DNA of 64,000 nucleotides from the NCBI RefSeq assembly GCF_041276405.1, contig NZ_JBGGGT010000002.1:1091001-1155000 (forward strand), read 5' to 3'. The notes below the pieces were generated by a model that was not told the DNA's origin, made no database searches, and saw nothing but the letters and a program-made list of their open reading frames with translations. This stretch comes from Microvirga sp. TS319. GTDB taxonomy: Bacteria > Pseudomonadota > Alphaproteobacteria > Rhizobiales > Beijerinckiaceae. Shown one piece after another: positions 34,471 to 43,519 of this stretch (within the stretch, counting starts at the first letter, position 1; each line of letters starts with the position of its first letter). The position numbers and the translations under genes are program-made.

Positions 34471-35733
34471 TTACCAATTGAAGAACACAAATGCCGTCCC
34501 GCCTGCCACGATGGCCGCGAGGCTCGTGCCGGAGACGATCCATCCGGCTTTCGGCGTTCCCAAGGTGAGCGTCATTCCAGCCTTCACGACCGTGTTGACG
34601 GCAACGGCGATGCCGATGCCGAGCGCGGCGGCGCCGGCAGAAATTCCGTCGTGCGACAGGCGGGCAAGGGACAGCGTGATCGCATCGACATCCGCGAGGC
34701 CCGAGATGGCCGCGAGGATCGTGAGGCCCGCGTTGCCCATGAGGCCGCTCATCAGCTTCGCAAGCAGGCTGATGGCGGCGATCAGCGCAGCCAGCTGCAG
34801 GGCCGTTCCGAGATCGAAGGGATTTTTGATATCCAATCGAGGATGCTCCTTGCTTCCTTTGCCGCGGGTCAGGAAGAGCAGGCCCGCCGTGGCGGCGGTC
34901 ACGAAGCCCGCCGCTCCCAGCGGCCACGCGAGCGGCAGAACGAGAGCGTTGTTCAAGGCGCCCGCGATGACGAGGACGCGCACGATCATGACCGAGCCCG
35001 AGAGCAGGATGCCGCCGGCCAACAGAGAGCTCGCCTCCGGGTGCTCGCGCGCCATGCGCGAGAGGGTCGCCGTCGTTGCGGTCGACGAGGCAAGACCTCC
35101 CGCAAGGGCTGCCAGGGCCACGCCGGCCTGGCTGCCCATGATGCGGATGGCGACATACCCCGCGAACGAGATGGCCGCGATGATGATCGCGTAAAGCCAG
35201 ATCTGCGCCGGGTTGATCGCATCCCAGGGGGCCACCGTTCCGTTCGGCAGCAGCGGGAGCGCCAGGAACGTCATGGCCAGCAGGATAAGGACGGAGCGGA
35301 TTTCGAGCCATGTCAGGCGCCGGAGCCAGGAGTGAAGCGGCTGCTTGAGGGCGAGAATGAGGGTCACGATCACACCGACCGCGATCGCAATCTGCAGATC
35401 GCCCAGTACCGCATAGGCGCCGAGGGCGAAGGTCAGCAGGGCCGCGATCACACCCGTTACGCTGAAGTTCTGCTCGCTCTTGGCTTCCAGCCAGGCGAAG
35501 GCCCCGAACGCGATCGCGAAACCGAGGAAGGAGAGGCCGAGAAAGGCGGGATTCGTATATGTCCCAAGGAGAGCCGACAGGGCGCCAAGCACGGCCGTGA
35601 GCGTGTAGGTCCGCAAACCCGCCGTGCGTTCGCCTTCCTCTTCATCCCGCTGTTGCCAGCCGCGCACGAGGCCGACGAGAAGCCCTATGGCGAGCGCAAC
35701 GCCCAGACGCAGAAGAAGAGACGTGTCGTTCAT
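34471..35733 (-). CDS. MgtC/SapB-DUF4010 membrane protein
   Basis: 420 residues with about twelve hydrophobic segments. The N-terminal 130 residues match MgtC/SapB (LRLGVALAIGLLVGLVRGWQQRDEEEGERTAGLRT, with Arg and Glu inside the first loop), and the rest is DUF4010 (GLASSTATTATLSRMAREHP; ISGLADVDAITLSLARL). It sits in the inner membrane. MgtC domains affect magnesium homeostasis and the ATP synthase in pathogens; this two-domain class is uncharacterised. It is divergent from the LrgA-like gene. Confidence 0.92.
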   Translation of the reverse strand: MNDTSLLLRLGVALAIGLLVGLVRGWQQRDEEEGERTAGLRTYTLTAVLGALSALLGTYTNPAFLGLSFLGFAIAFGAFAWLEAKSEQNFSVTGVIAALLTFALGAYAVLGDLQIAIAVGVIVTLILALKQPLHSWLRRLTWLEIRSVLILLAMTFLALPLLPNGTVAPWDAINPAQIWLYAIIIAAISFAGYVAIRIMGSQAGVALAALAGGLASSTATTATLSRMAREHPEASSLLAGGILLSGSVMIVRVLVIAGALNNALVLPLAWPLGAAGFVTAATAGLLFLTRGKGSKEHPRLDIKNPFDLGTALQLAALIAAISLLAKLMSGLMGNAGLTILAAISGLADVDAITLSLARLSHDGISAGAAALGIGIAVAVNTVVKAGMTLTLGTPKAGWIVSGTSLAAIVAGGTAFVFFNW

Positions 35734-35923
35734 GGCCCGGTCTACCTTGTGCCGCTTGTGGGGCTGCGAGCTGTGCCTCCTGGGTCGGCCCTTCGGCGTC
35801 CTGGTATCATGGCCAAGCTTAGGAAGACAGTCACGGGAACGAGACGGCTCAACAATCTGCCATGCTCACGCACGGACGGTATATAGGACGGCATGAATTC
35901 ACGTATCGTCGCTGAGGCCGCCC

Positions 35924-36331
35924 ATGATCGTCAGTTTAACCGTCATTCTTCTTTGCCAACTCATCGGCGAGGTGGTGGTCCACGGCTTCGGCTGGCCTGT
36001 GCCGGGCCCGGTTCTCGGGATGCTGATCCTGCTTGCCGTCTTGAGCCTGCGTGACCGGGTCAAGAAAACGGTGCCTGAGTTCGGTCGCACGCTGGACTCG
36101 ACGGGCAAGGGATTGCTCGCGCATCTGTCGCTCCTGTTCATCCCGGCGAGCGTCGGCGTCGTGCAGCGGCTGGATGTGCTGGAGACGCACGGGGTCGGTC
36201 TTGTCCTGGCCCTGGTCGTTTCGACTTTCGTGACGCTCGTCGTGACCGTGGTGGCCTTCGTGGTCGTGTCCCGTCTGAGCGGTTCCGCCATGGAGATCGC
36301 GGATGACGGCAAGCCGGGAGTGACGTCATGA
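35924..36331 (+). CDS. CidA/LrgA family membrane protein
   Basis: 135 residues with four hydrophobic segments; LLCQLIGEVVVHGFGWPVPGPVLGMLIL and the following LAHLSLLFIPASVGVV are the family signature. CidA/LrgA proteins are holin-like and, with LrgB, move small carboxylates such as pyruvate or influence lysis. Its stop overlaps the start of the lrgB frame (ATGA), so the two were built as one operon. Confidence 0.9.
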   Translation: MIVSLTVILLCQLIGEVVVHGFGWPVPGPVLGMLILLAVLSLRDRVKKTVPEFGRTLDSTGKGLLAHLSLLFIPASVGVVQRLDVLETHGVGLVLALVVSTFVTLVVTVVAFVVVSRLSGSAMEIADDGKPGVTS

Positions 36332-37049
36332 CCGATCAGGCCTTCTCCCTCTGGGTTTACCTCTCGCAGACACCGCTGCTCTGGCTCGTCGTGACGCTGG
36401 GCGCCTATGTGATCGCCGACCGCATCTCGCAAGCCTTCAGGCGACACCCCCTGTGCAATCCGGTTCTGATATCCGTCATCGCGGTTGCGCTCGTGCTCTG
36501 GGTTACGGGCACGGCCTATCCGGTCTATTTCGAAGGCGCGAAGTTCGTTCACTTCCTGCTCGGTCCCGCCACCGTCGCGCTGGCTATTCCGCTCTACGAG
36601 AACCGCCGAATTGTGCTGCGCGCCCTCGTGCCCATGGTGGTCGCGCTGGGCGTGGGCTCCGTAACGGCCATCGCGTCGGCGGTCGCGGTCGCGCAATTGT
36701 TCGACATGCCCCGCTCCATTCTCATCTCGCTGGCGCCGAAATCCGTCACGGCGCCGGTCGGAATGGGCATCGCGGAAACGCTTGGGGGCGATCCGGCATT
36801 GACGGCCATTCTCTCATGTTCACCGGCGTCATCGGCTCCGTCATGGTGACGCCGCTCATGAATGCCCTGCGCATGAAGGACTGGCGGGCCCGCGGCTTTG
36901 CCGTGGGACTTGCCTCTCACGGGATCGGAACAGCCCGGGCCTTTCAGGTGAACTCCCTTGCAGGCACATTCGCCGGCATCGCCATGGGGCTCAATGCCCT
37001 GGTCACGGCTCTGCTGCTGCCGATCGTGTTGAAATGGCTCATCGGATGA
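36328..37049 (+). pseudogene. lrgB: LrgB family protein, frameshifted
   Basis: The first frame gives 165 LrgB-like residues through IAETLGGDPALTAIL, then runs out of frame to a stop at 36849. The other frame restores MFTGVIGSVMVTPLMNAL and HGIGTARAF to a natural end at 37049. The break is at about 36812 in ATTCTCTCATG; removing one TC would restore a full protein of about 240 residues with its five or six membrane spans. It may be a true mutation in a CTCTC tract, phase variation, or a sequencing error. If real, the LrgA partner next to it is alone. Confidence 0.85.
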
Positions 37050-37145
37050 TCATGGGATCGGGCCGATCCCGTCCGTACTAGGCGCGCCGCCGAGGAAACA
37101 GATTCCGAGTTCTGCTCGTTGGGCTTGTCGAGGAGCAAGCGGACA

Positions 37146-38111
37146 ATGGCATCACAGAACTCATCCAGAAAGGTCATTTATGCGGCGCTCCTGGGCAATC
37201 TGCTGATTGCCGTCACCAAGTTCGTCGCAGCCGCCTGGACGGGAAGCTCGGCCATGCTGAGCGAGGGCGTGCATTCCCTCGTCGATACGGGCAACGAGCT
37301 GCTGCTTCTCTACGGGCTGCGCCAGGCGGCACGGCCCGCCGATGTCCATCACCCGCTCGGCTATGGTCGCGAACTCTATTTCTGGACCTTCATCGTCGCG
37401 ATCATGATCTTCGCCCTCGGCGCCGGCGTCTCGCTCTACGAAGGCATCAGCCACATTCGCCGTCCGGTCCATGTGGAGGATCCGACCATCAACTACGTTG
37501 TTCTGGGGCTGTCGCTTCTCTTCGAGGGAGGGTCCTGGTGGGTGGCCCTCAAGGAATTCCGGCGTGCGAAGGGGAACCTGGGCTATTTCCGGGCCGTGCG
37601 CGAAAGCAAGGATCCGACGACCTTCACGGTTCTGTTCGAAGACAGCGCGGCTCTCGTCGGACTGACCATTGCGCTCATCGGCATATCGGCAGCCCACGCC
37701 TTCGAGATCCCTGAACTCGATGGCGTCGCGTCCATCGGAATCGGCCTCGTGCTGGCGTTCACGGCCCTTGCGCTTGCGCGGGAAACGAAGGGGCTCCTGA
37801 TCGGCGAGTCGGCGCGCGCCGGCCTGCAGGACTCCATTCTCCGCATCGCCCAGGCCGATCCCGCCATCGAGCGCGCCAACGGGATCCTCACCGTTCATCT
37901 CGCGCCGAGGCAGGTGGTCGCCGCCCTGAGCATCGATTTCCTGGACGATCTGACGACGGCCGATATCGAGGATTGCGTTACGCGGATCGAGGCGCAGGTG
38001 AGGGAGCAACATCCCGAAATCCGCATGCTCTTCGTGAAGCCGCAGAGTGCTGGAACTTATCGAAAGCGGCATGGGAAGACAGTTGCCATGACCCAGAACC
38101 AGGACCGGTGA
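37146..38111 (+). CDS. cation diffusion facilitator family transporter
   Basis: 321 residues from the ATG at 37146. It has six membrane segments with the metal-binding pattern SEGVHSLVDTGNE (His and Asp in TM2) and LFEDSAALVGL (Asp in TM5), plus HHPLGYGRELYFW, then a cytoplasmic C-terminal domain from about 215. CDF proteins export divalent cations in exchange for protons; the HxxxD form with FEDSAAL occurs in the ZitB/YdfM-like branch, but Zn, Fe or Mn cannot be told apart here. A poor ribosome site leaves the start open. Confidence 0.92.
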   Translation: MASQNSSRKVIYAALLGNLLIAVTKFVAAAWTGSSAMLSEGVHSLVDTGNELLLLYGLRQAARPADVHHPLGYGRELYFWTFIVAIMIFALGAGVSLYEGISHIRRPVHVEDPTINYVVLGLSLLFEGGSWWVALKEFRRAKGNLGYFRAVRESKDPTTFTVLFEDSAALVGLTIALIGISAAHAFEIPELDGVASIGIGLVLAFTALALARETKGLLIGESARAGLQDSILRIAQADPAIERANGILTVHLAPRQVVAALSIDFLDDLTTADIEDCVTRIEAQVREQHPEIRMLFVKPQSAGTYRKRHGKTVAMTQNQDR

Positions 38112-38154
38112 GGCAGGAGGCATCCTGCCTCATGGCGTCCTGTCTCGATCGCGG

Positions 38155-39294
38155 TCAGAACAGGAAATCCGCAGCGCCGATCATGGCTTTCTGCACGTTC
38201 AACAGCGTGATCGTCTGTCCGCCGGCCTTGATGACGACATCGTCCACCCGTCCGTCGCTGTCGGCATTGACCTGCGTGATCGACAAGGCGCTGAAATTCA
38301 GGGCATTGCCGCGCAGGTCGATATGGTCGACTCCATCCTGGAAATCCACGATCTTGTCGGAACCCCACTTTCCGGAAAAGCGGAACACGTCCGCATCGGC
38401 GCCGCCGGTGAGAGTGTCGTTGCCGGCTCCTCCGTCGAGCGTGTCCTTGCCGCCGTCACCGTAGATCTTGTCGTTGCCGGCGAGGCCATTGAGCTTGTCG
38501 TCTCCCGCATTGCCCTTGATCACATCGGCGCCCGGCGAGCCGTTGAGGGTGTTCGCGCCTGCCGTGCCGGTAATCGTCTTCACCATGACCGGGTCGACAA
38601 GATCGAGCTTCACGTTGCTGGCCCCGATCGTCACCTGCTTCGTTATGGGAGCGACGCCGCCGCCCGAATAGGTCACCTTGTAGGTGCCGGCCGTCAAGGC
38701 GAGGCTGTAGCCGCCTGCGCTCCCTGATGTCGTCGTATAACGCGTGCCGGTGGCGCTCACTGCAGTGACCGTCACGCTGCCCAGGGCCTCGCCGACGTCA
38801 TAGAAACGGTCGCCGTCCTTGTCGTCCATGGTCACGCCGGTGAGAAACACCTTCGACCCGGACCGCGCGAAGTTCTCGGTGACGAAAGCGCCGTCCCAGC
38901 CCTGATAGGAACCTGTGTTGAAGCCGATCCCGATTTCGCGGAACGTGCCGTTCAGGATATTGGCCTTATGGCCGGGGCTGTTCATGAGATTGTCGTGCAG
39001 GAGCTTCACTTCGTCCTGGTAGCCTGAGGGGCTGCGGGTGCTGGCCCAGGCGATGTTCTCGGCCGAAGACCAGGAGCCGCTGAAGACATAGCCCGCGCTC
39101 TTCATGCGCGCCGTCGGCGTCGAGCCGTTCACGCCCGTGTGGGAGAACGTATCCGTCGCGATCATCCAGTTCGTGTGCGAATCGGAAGACGTGTTGAGGG
39201 CGCTGTTGAAGGCGAGCGGCTGTGCGCCGACCTTCGCCCGTGCGGAATTCACCAGTTCGAGCATGAGCTGCTCGTAGGCGGTAGCCTGTGCCAT
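38155..39294 (-). CDS. CAP-domain protein with RTX-type calcium repeats
   Basis: 379 residues with no classical signal peptide, as is usual for type I secreted proteins. Residues 5-135 form a CAP/SCP domain (LVNSARAKVGAQPLAFN, SHTGVNGSTP, HDNLMNSPGHKANIL, EIGIGF). Residues 155-230 resemble a SdrD-like B beta domain (DDKDGDRFYDVGEALGSVTV). Residues 240-300 carry nonapeptide RTX repeats (GGAGNDTLTGGADADVF). The C-terminal 70 residues resemble the type I secretion tail. Calcium-dependent folding outside the cell is expected. The target of the CAP domain is unknown. No type I exporter is next to it. Confidence 0.9.
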   Translation of the reverse strand: MAQATAYEQLMLELVNSARAKVGAQPLAFNSALNTSSDSHTNWMIATDTFSHTGVNGSTPTARMKSAGYVFSGSWSSAENIAWASTRSPSGYQDEVKLLHDNLMNSPGHKANILNGTFREIGIGFNTGSYQGWDGAFVTENFARSGSKVFLTGVTMDDKDGDRFYDVGEALGSVTVTAVSATGTRYTTTSGSAGGYSLALTAGTYKVTYSGGGVAPITKQVTIGASNVKLDLVDPVMVKTITGTAGANTLNGSPGADVIKGNAGDDKLNGLAGNDKIYGDGGKDTLDGGAGNDTLTGGADADVFRFSGKWGSDKIVDFQDGVDHIDLRGNALNFSALSITQVNADSDGRVDDVVIKAGGQTITLLNVQKAMIGAADFLF

Positions 39295-39553
39295 GAGGAA
39301 TGCCCCTTATCGCCTCATCGTATTCGGGGCCGGTTCATCCAGCGCCCTTCGTCCGGATCTGGCTAGCGCCGGATTAGGATAAACTTGTGGCGGCAAGGGC
39401 CGGTTTTTGTAACCTAGGAACATTATCTATTGCCGACGTAACAACCCTGCCTTGCACGATCCTATGGGGGTCATGGGGAAACAATCTGGTATACAGCCGG
39501 TTCGGAAACGCCTTCCCGGCCGGGCGTCGCTTGGCCTAACCTCAAGAACGCCA

Positions 39554-40774
39554 ATGGACACCAAGTCGCCTGCCTTTGCCGCCGCGCCGGTTCGGACCTC
39601 CATCGAGCGGGTGACCGTCCCGATCCTGGTGGCGATCAGCGTCTCCCATCTTCTCAACGACCTGATCCAGTCCCTGCTGCCGGCGATCTATCCGATCCTC
39701 AAGGCGAACTTCCATCTCGATTTCGGCCAGATCGGCCTGCTCACGCTCACGTTCCAGCTGACCGCTTCTCTGTTGCAGCCCCTGGTAGGTTCCTATACCG
39801 ACAAGAAGCCGCTGCCCTTCTCCCTGGTGGTCGGCATGGGCTTCACGCTCATCGGCCTGCTCACCCTGTCCCGCGCGAGTTCCTATCCGCTGCTGCTCAC
39901 GGGAGCGGCCCTGGTGGGCATGGGCTCTTCCGTGTTCCACCCGGAATCCTCCCGCGTGGCCCGCATGGCGTCCGGCGGGCGGCATGGGCTGGCTCAATCG
40001 GTGTTCCAGGTCGGCGGCAATCTGGGCTCGTCGCTTGGCCCGCTGCTTGCGGCCTTCATCGTCGTGCCGTTCGGTCAGGCGAGCATCGCCTGGTTCTCGG
40101 GCGTCGCGCTGCTCGCCATGATCATCCTGTTCAATGTGGGGCGGTGGTATCGGGCGAGGGTCGTGGATCTGAAGGCCAAGCCGCGGGCCGCAGCGACGAC
40201 ATCGCCCCTGTCACGCCGGCGCATCGCCGTGTCGATCACGATCCTGATGCTGCTCGTCTTCTCCAAGAACTTCTATACCGCCAGCATCTCGAGCTACTTC
40301 ACCTTCTACCTGATCTCCAAGTTCCAGGTGACGGTGCAGGAAGCTCAGATCTACCTCTTCATCTTCCTCGGCTCGGTGGCGGCCGGCACGGTGATCGGCG
40401 GTCCCATCGGCGACAGGATCGGGCGGCGCTACGTGATCTGGATTTCGATCCTCGGCGTGCTGCCGTTCACGCTGATGCTGCCCTACGCCAACCTGTTCTG
40501 GACGACGATCCTCAGCGTGATCATCGGCCTTGTGCTCGCATCCGCATTCTCCGCCATCCTGGTCTATGCGACGGAACTCGTTCCGGGCCGGGTCGGTACG
40601 ATCGCGGGGCTGTTCTTCGGGCTATCGTTCGGCATGGGTGGTCTGGGCGCTGCGGTGCTCGGGGAACTTGCCGACCTGACCAGCATCGAGACGGTCTACA
40701 AGGTCGTGTCGTTCCTGCCGGCGATCGGGCTTCTCACCTATTTCCTGCCGAAGATCGAGAGGGGCCGCGCCTGA
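39554..40774 (+). CDS. MFS transporter, fosmidomycin-resistance (Fsr) type
   Basis: 406 residues from the ATG at 39554. It has twelve membrane segments, with ISVSHLLNDLIQSLLPAIYP at the start, GSYTDKKPLP in the first loop, FHPESSRVARMASGGRHGLAQ and GPIGDRIGRRYVIW in the central loop. These match the Fsr branch of drug/proton antiporters. The natural substrate is unknown; resistance to fosmidomycin cannot be assumed. A repeat copy follows the stop codon. Confidence 0.9.
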   Translation: MDTKSPAFAAAPVRTSIERVTVPILVAISVSHLLNDLIQSLLPAIYPILKANFHLDFGQIGLLTLTFQLTASLLQPLVGSYTDKKPLPFSLVVGMGFTLIGLLTLSRASSYPLLLTGAALVGMGSSVFHPESSRVARMASGGRHGLAQSVFQVGGNLGSSLGPLLAAFIVVPFGQASIAWFSGVALLAMIILFNVGRWYRARVVDLKAKPRAAATTSPLSRRRIAVSITILMLLVFSKNFYTASISSYFTFYLISKFQVTVQEAQIYLFIFLGSVAAGTVIGGPIGDRIGRRYVIWISILGVLPFTLMLPYANLFWTTILSVIIGLVLASAFSAILVYATELVPGRVGTIAGLFFGLSFGMGGLGAAVLGELADLTSIETVYKVVSFLPAIGLLTYFLPKIERGRA

Positions 40775-40796
40775 GGCGCGGCCTACAGCATCGGAC

Positions 40797-40915
40797 GCGG
40801 GGAGTGGGAACCGGTCTTGCACCCGATGCTCCCTTCCTAGAAAGAGCGCATCGTTTGAGCGGACAACCAGGTCCACTTTTCGCTAGCGCGGCCCGCTGGG
40901 TCCGCACGGCGCTCT
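40797..40915 (-). repeat. two-hairpin intergenic repeat, inverted copy
   Basis: Here the right arm comes first (AGCATCGG ... CCGATGCT) and the left arm follows (GAGCGCATCGTTTGA ... CTAGCGC), so this copy is in reverse orientation. It is partly degraded. It lies between the convergent MFS and ada genes. Confidence 0.72.
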
Positions 40916-41999
40916 AACGCGCAAGCTCCGGTTGCTCGTATCGCTGCGCGGCCGGCACCGGACCGGCGGCCATGCGCCGCTCGTGCTCGAGCAGCCATTT
41001 CTTGCGCCAGAGCTTGCCGCCGTATCCAGTCAGAGACCCGTCGGCTCCGATCACACGGTGGCAGGGAACGATGATGGCCACCTGATTGGCGCCATTGGCC
41101 CGGGCCACGGCGCGCGGCGCATCGGGGCGCCCCATGATGCGGGCGATCTCGCCATAACTGCGCGTGCTGCCTGCAGGAATCTCGCGCAGAGCCTTCCAGA
41201 CGCTCTCCTCGAAGGCGCTGCCGCTCTGCACGATGGGGATGTCGAACGATGGAGACTGGCCGGAGAAATAGCGCTCGATCTGGAAGGTCAGCTCTTCGAG
41301 AACCGAGCTGTTGCCGAAACAGATCGGTCCGACGCGGGACTTCAGCCTTGCGATTTCCGTGGGAAGCGCCGCGCGCTCGGCGAACTCGAGCAGGTGCAAG
41401 CCTCGGTCGTCCATGATGGCCAGCATGGCGCCGATGGGGGTATCCAGCCATCGCGCCGTCAGGATGGTTCGCCCTGTCGCCCGCAGGGGCGCATCCCCGA
41501 CGAGCTTCGTGATCGCCTCCCGAAATCCGCTCCCGGATTCATATCCGGCGTCCAGTTGCGCATCCATCACCGAGCCTCCTCGTTGCAGACGGTCGACTGC
41601 GTTCCCCAGACGTTGAGAGCGCGCATACTGGGCGAAGGTGACGCCGTATTCGCGTTGAAAGGCGCGGCGGACCGTCGACGGATCATAGCCGAGGGCCCGG
41701 AGGTCTTCGGCGTTCCATCGGCGCTCCGGCTCGGCTCTGATTTTCCCGCGCAGGGTGTCCAGAGCACCGCTCGCCGGCCGCTGACGCTCCAACGGCCTGC
41801 AGCGCAGGCAGGCGCGGAAGCCCGCATTCTGCGCCTCCTCGCAGCTTCCGAAGAAAGCCACGTTGTCGCGCTTCGGCTTGCGGGCCGGGCAGGTGAGGCG
41901 GCAAAAGATGCCGGTGGTCTTCACGCCGACATAGGCGAAGCCCTCATAGGAGGGATCGCGGGCGATCAGGGCGGCAAAGAGTGTGTCGTCGCTATGCAT
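40914..41999 (-). CDS. ada: Ada: DNA alkylation sensor and O6-methylguanine methyltransferase
   Basis: 361 residues. The N-terminal metal-binding domain has four Cys (GIFCRLTCPARKP and FRACLRCRP); one accepts methyl groups from phosphotriesters and turns on the regulator. The central AraC-type domain spans about 85-185 (LGYDPSTVRRAFQREYGVTF). The C-terminal methyltransferase has PCHRVIG with the acceptor Cys near 314, and ANGANQVAIIVPCH. The product repairs O6-methylguanine and activates its regulon. The stop codon overlaps the inverted repeat. Confidence 0.96.
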   Translation of the reverse strand: MHSDDTLFAALIARDPSYEGFAYVGVKTTGIFCRLTCPARKPKRDNVAFFGSCEEAQNAGFRACLRCRPLERQRPASGALDTLRGKIRAEPERRWNAEDLRALGYDPSTVRRAFQREYGVTFAQYARSQRLGNAVDRLQRGGSVMDAQLDAGYESGSGFREAITKLVGDAPLRATGRTILTARWLDTPIGAMLAIMDDRGLHLLEFAERAALPTEIARLKSRVGPICFGNSSVLEELTFQIERYFSGQSPSFDIPIVQSGSAFEESVWKALREIPAGSTRSYGEIARIMGRPDAPRAVARANGANQVAIIVPCHRVIGADGSLTGYGGKLWRKKWLLEHERRMAAGPVPAAQRYEQPELAR

Positions 42000-42064
42000 G
42001 CCTCTCTTATATCGCAGCCCTCAAGGACGTGCCGCCGGAAACGAGGCGTTGATTTTGTGAGGCT

Positions 42065-42178
42065 AGCGCATCGTGCGAAAAAGTGGCCCCGGTTTTTCGC
42101 AAGAACGATGCGCTCTTTCCAGGAAGGGAGCATCGGAGTGAATCCCAAAAGGGCAAATCCACTTTTTACGTCCGATGC
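42065..42178 (+). repeat. two-hairpin intergenic repeat, full copy
   Basis: Both hairpins are intact, lying between ada and the cytochrome c peroxidase gene (both minus-strand). The last base of the repeat touches the TAA stop codon of the peroxidase gene. Confidence 0.87.
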
Positions 42179-43510
42179 TTAGTGCAAGGTGGCGGAGGCC
42201 ACGTCAACGCTCAGTCGCATCTCCGGGTGGATGCCGCAGATGATGTCGTAATGGCCGGGCTGATCGAAGCCGAGGGTCACCGTGTCGCCGGGGTTCTGTC
42301 CGTCGGAATTGAAGTGCATGTTCCCACCGTCGATGCGCACATTGTGCGTGCGGGTGTCGTCGTTGACGATGCGCAGGGCTTCGCCAAGCTTCAGCAGAAT
42401 GGCGCCGGGCGCGAAACGCTTGTCCTTCTGGCTCACGGTCGTGGTGGAGACCGCCTCGGCCGTTGCGCCCCAGGTCATGGTCTTTGGCGGCAGGCTTGCG
42501 GGGCGTGGCGGATCATCGCTCGAAATCGTGTTGAGGAATGCGACCAGCTGGGCGCGCTCGCCCTCGGTGAGGTCGATGGATTGCGGAAGGTCGGCCGAGA
42601 GAGTGGGGCGCTTCACGATACCCTTGGCGTAGTGGTCCACCACGTCCTCGAAGGTGGCGAGCGAACCGTCATGCATGTAAGGCGCGCTCCACACGCGCTC
42701 GCGCAAGCTCGGGGTCTTGAACGCATGGTCGGCCGCTTTCACGCCGAGGATCGGGCCGCGCCCCTTGTCCGCGCCGGCAAGCCCGATGTCGTGGAAGGCT
42801 TCGTCCGTGAAGCGCCAGCCCTGATGGCAGGCGACGCAGCCGGCTTTCCCGACGAACAGCGAGAGACCCGCAAGTTCGTCCTTGTCGAGGGCCTCGTCAT
42901 TGCCCTCGACCCATCGATCGAAGCGCGTTTCCGGCGAGACCAAAGTGCGTTCGAAAGCGGCGAGCGCCTTTGCGAGGTTCTCCCGTGTGACGGCGGGATC
43001 TTCGGGGAAGGCGGCCCGAAAGGAACTTTGCATCAGCGGATCGGCGGCAAGCGTCCTGATGGCGCTTTGCAGGTCTCCTGCCATCTCACGCTTGTTCTCG
43101 ATCGGGATCGCGGCCTGGGCCTCCAGGCTCGCGGCGCGCCCGTCCCAGAACCAGGAGAGACCCCAGGCCATGTTCCAGAGCGGCGGCGTGCGCCGGTCGA
43201 GGGGACGACCGTCGAGACCGGGATGACGGTCGACTCCGTCGGAAAACGACAGCTCCCCCTGGTGGCAGGTCGCGCACGAGACGTTGCCGGACCCCGAAAG
43301 CCGCGTGTCCTCGAAAAGGGCGGCGCCCAGCTTCACCTTCTCGGGTGTCGTGGGGTTGTCCGCAGGCGCGGGGGCATGGTCGGGACGCGCGAAGGCCTGC
43401 CGCCAATGCTCGGCATCAAGGGCAGCGGGGGAGCCCGCCGCACCTCCTACCAGCGTGGCGACGATCAAGGCGGACCCGATCCGCCGCCGAATGTGCAGGC
43501 CTTTGCGCAT
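42179..43510 (-). CDS. di-heme cytochrome c peroxidase fused to a cupredoxin-like domain
   Basis: 443 residues. The N-terminus has a signal peptide with a hydrophobic stretch up to AGSPAA. Two heme c sites follow: SCATCHQGE near 80 and CVACHQGW near 224, in the MauG/CcpA layout, with conserved DTRLSGSGNVSC, RTPPLWN and TPSLREV-like motifs. From about 365 there is an added domain whose GEALRIVNDDTRTHNVRI and HYDIICGIHPEM provide His, Cys, His and Met in the order of a type 1 copper site. Thus electrons might pass between copper and heme within one periplasmic protein. The partner gene is 9 bases upstream. Confidence 0.9.
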   Translation of the reverse strand: MRKGLHIRRRIGSALIVATLVGGAAGSPAALDAEHWRQAFARPDHAPAPADNPTTPEKVKLGAALFEDTRLSGSGNVSCATCHQGELSFSDGVDRHPGLDGRPLDRRTPPLWNMAWGLSWFWDGRAASLEAQAAIPIENKREMAGDLQSAIRTLAADPLMQSSFRAAFPEDPAVTRENLAKALAAFERTLVSPETRFDRWVEGNDEALDKDELAGLSLFVGKAGCVACHQGWRFTDEAFHDIGLAGADKGRGPILGVKAADHAFKTPSLRERVWSAPYMHDGSLATFEDVVDHYAKGIVKRPTLSADLPQSIDLTEGERAQLVAFLNTISSDDPPRPASLPPKTMTWGATAEAVSTTTVSQKDKRFAPGAILLKLGEALRIVNDDTRTHNVRIDGGNMHFNSDGQNPGDTVTLGFDQPGHYDIICGIHPEMRLSVDVASATLH

Positions 43511-43519
43511 CGTTGCGAG

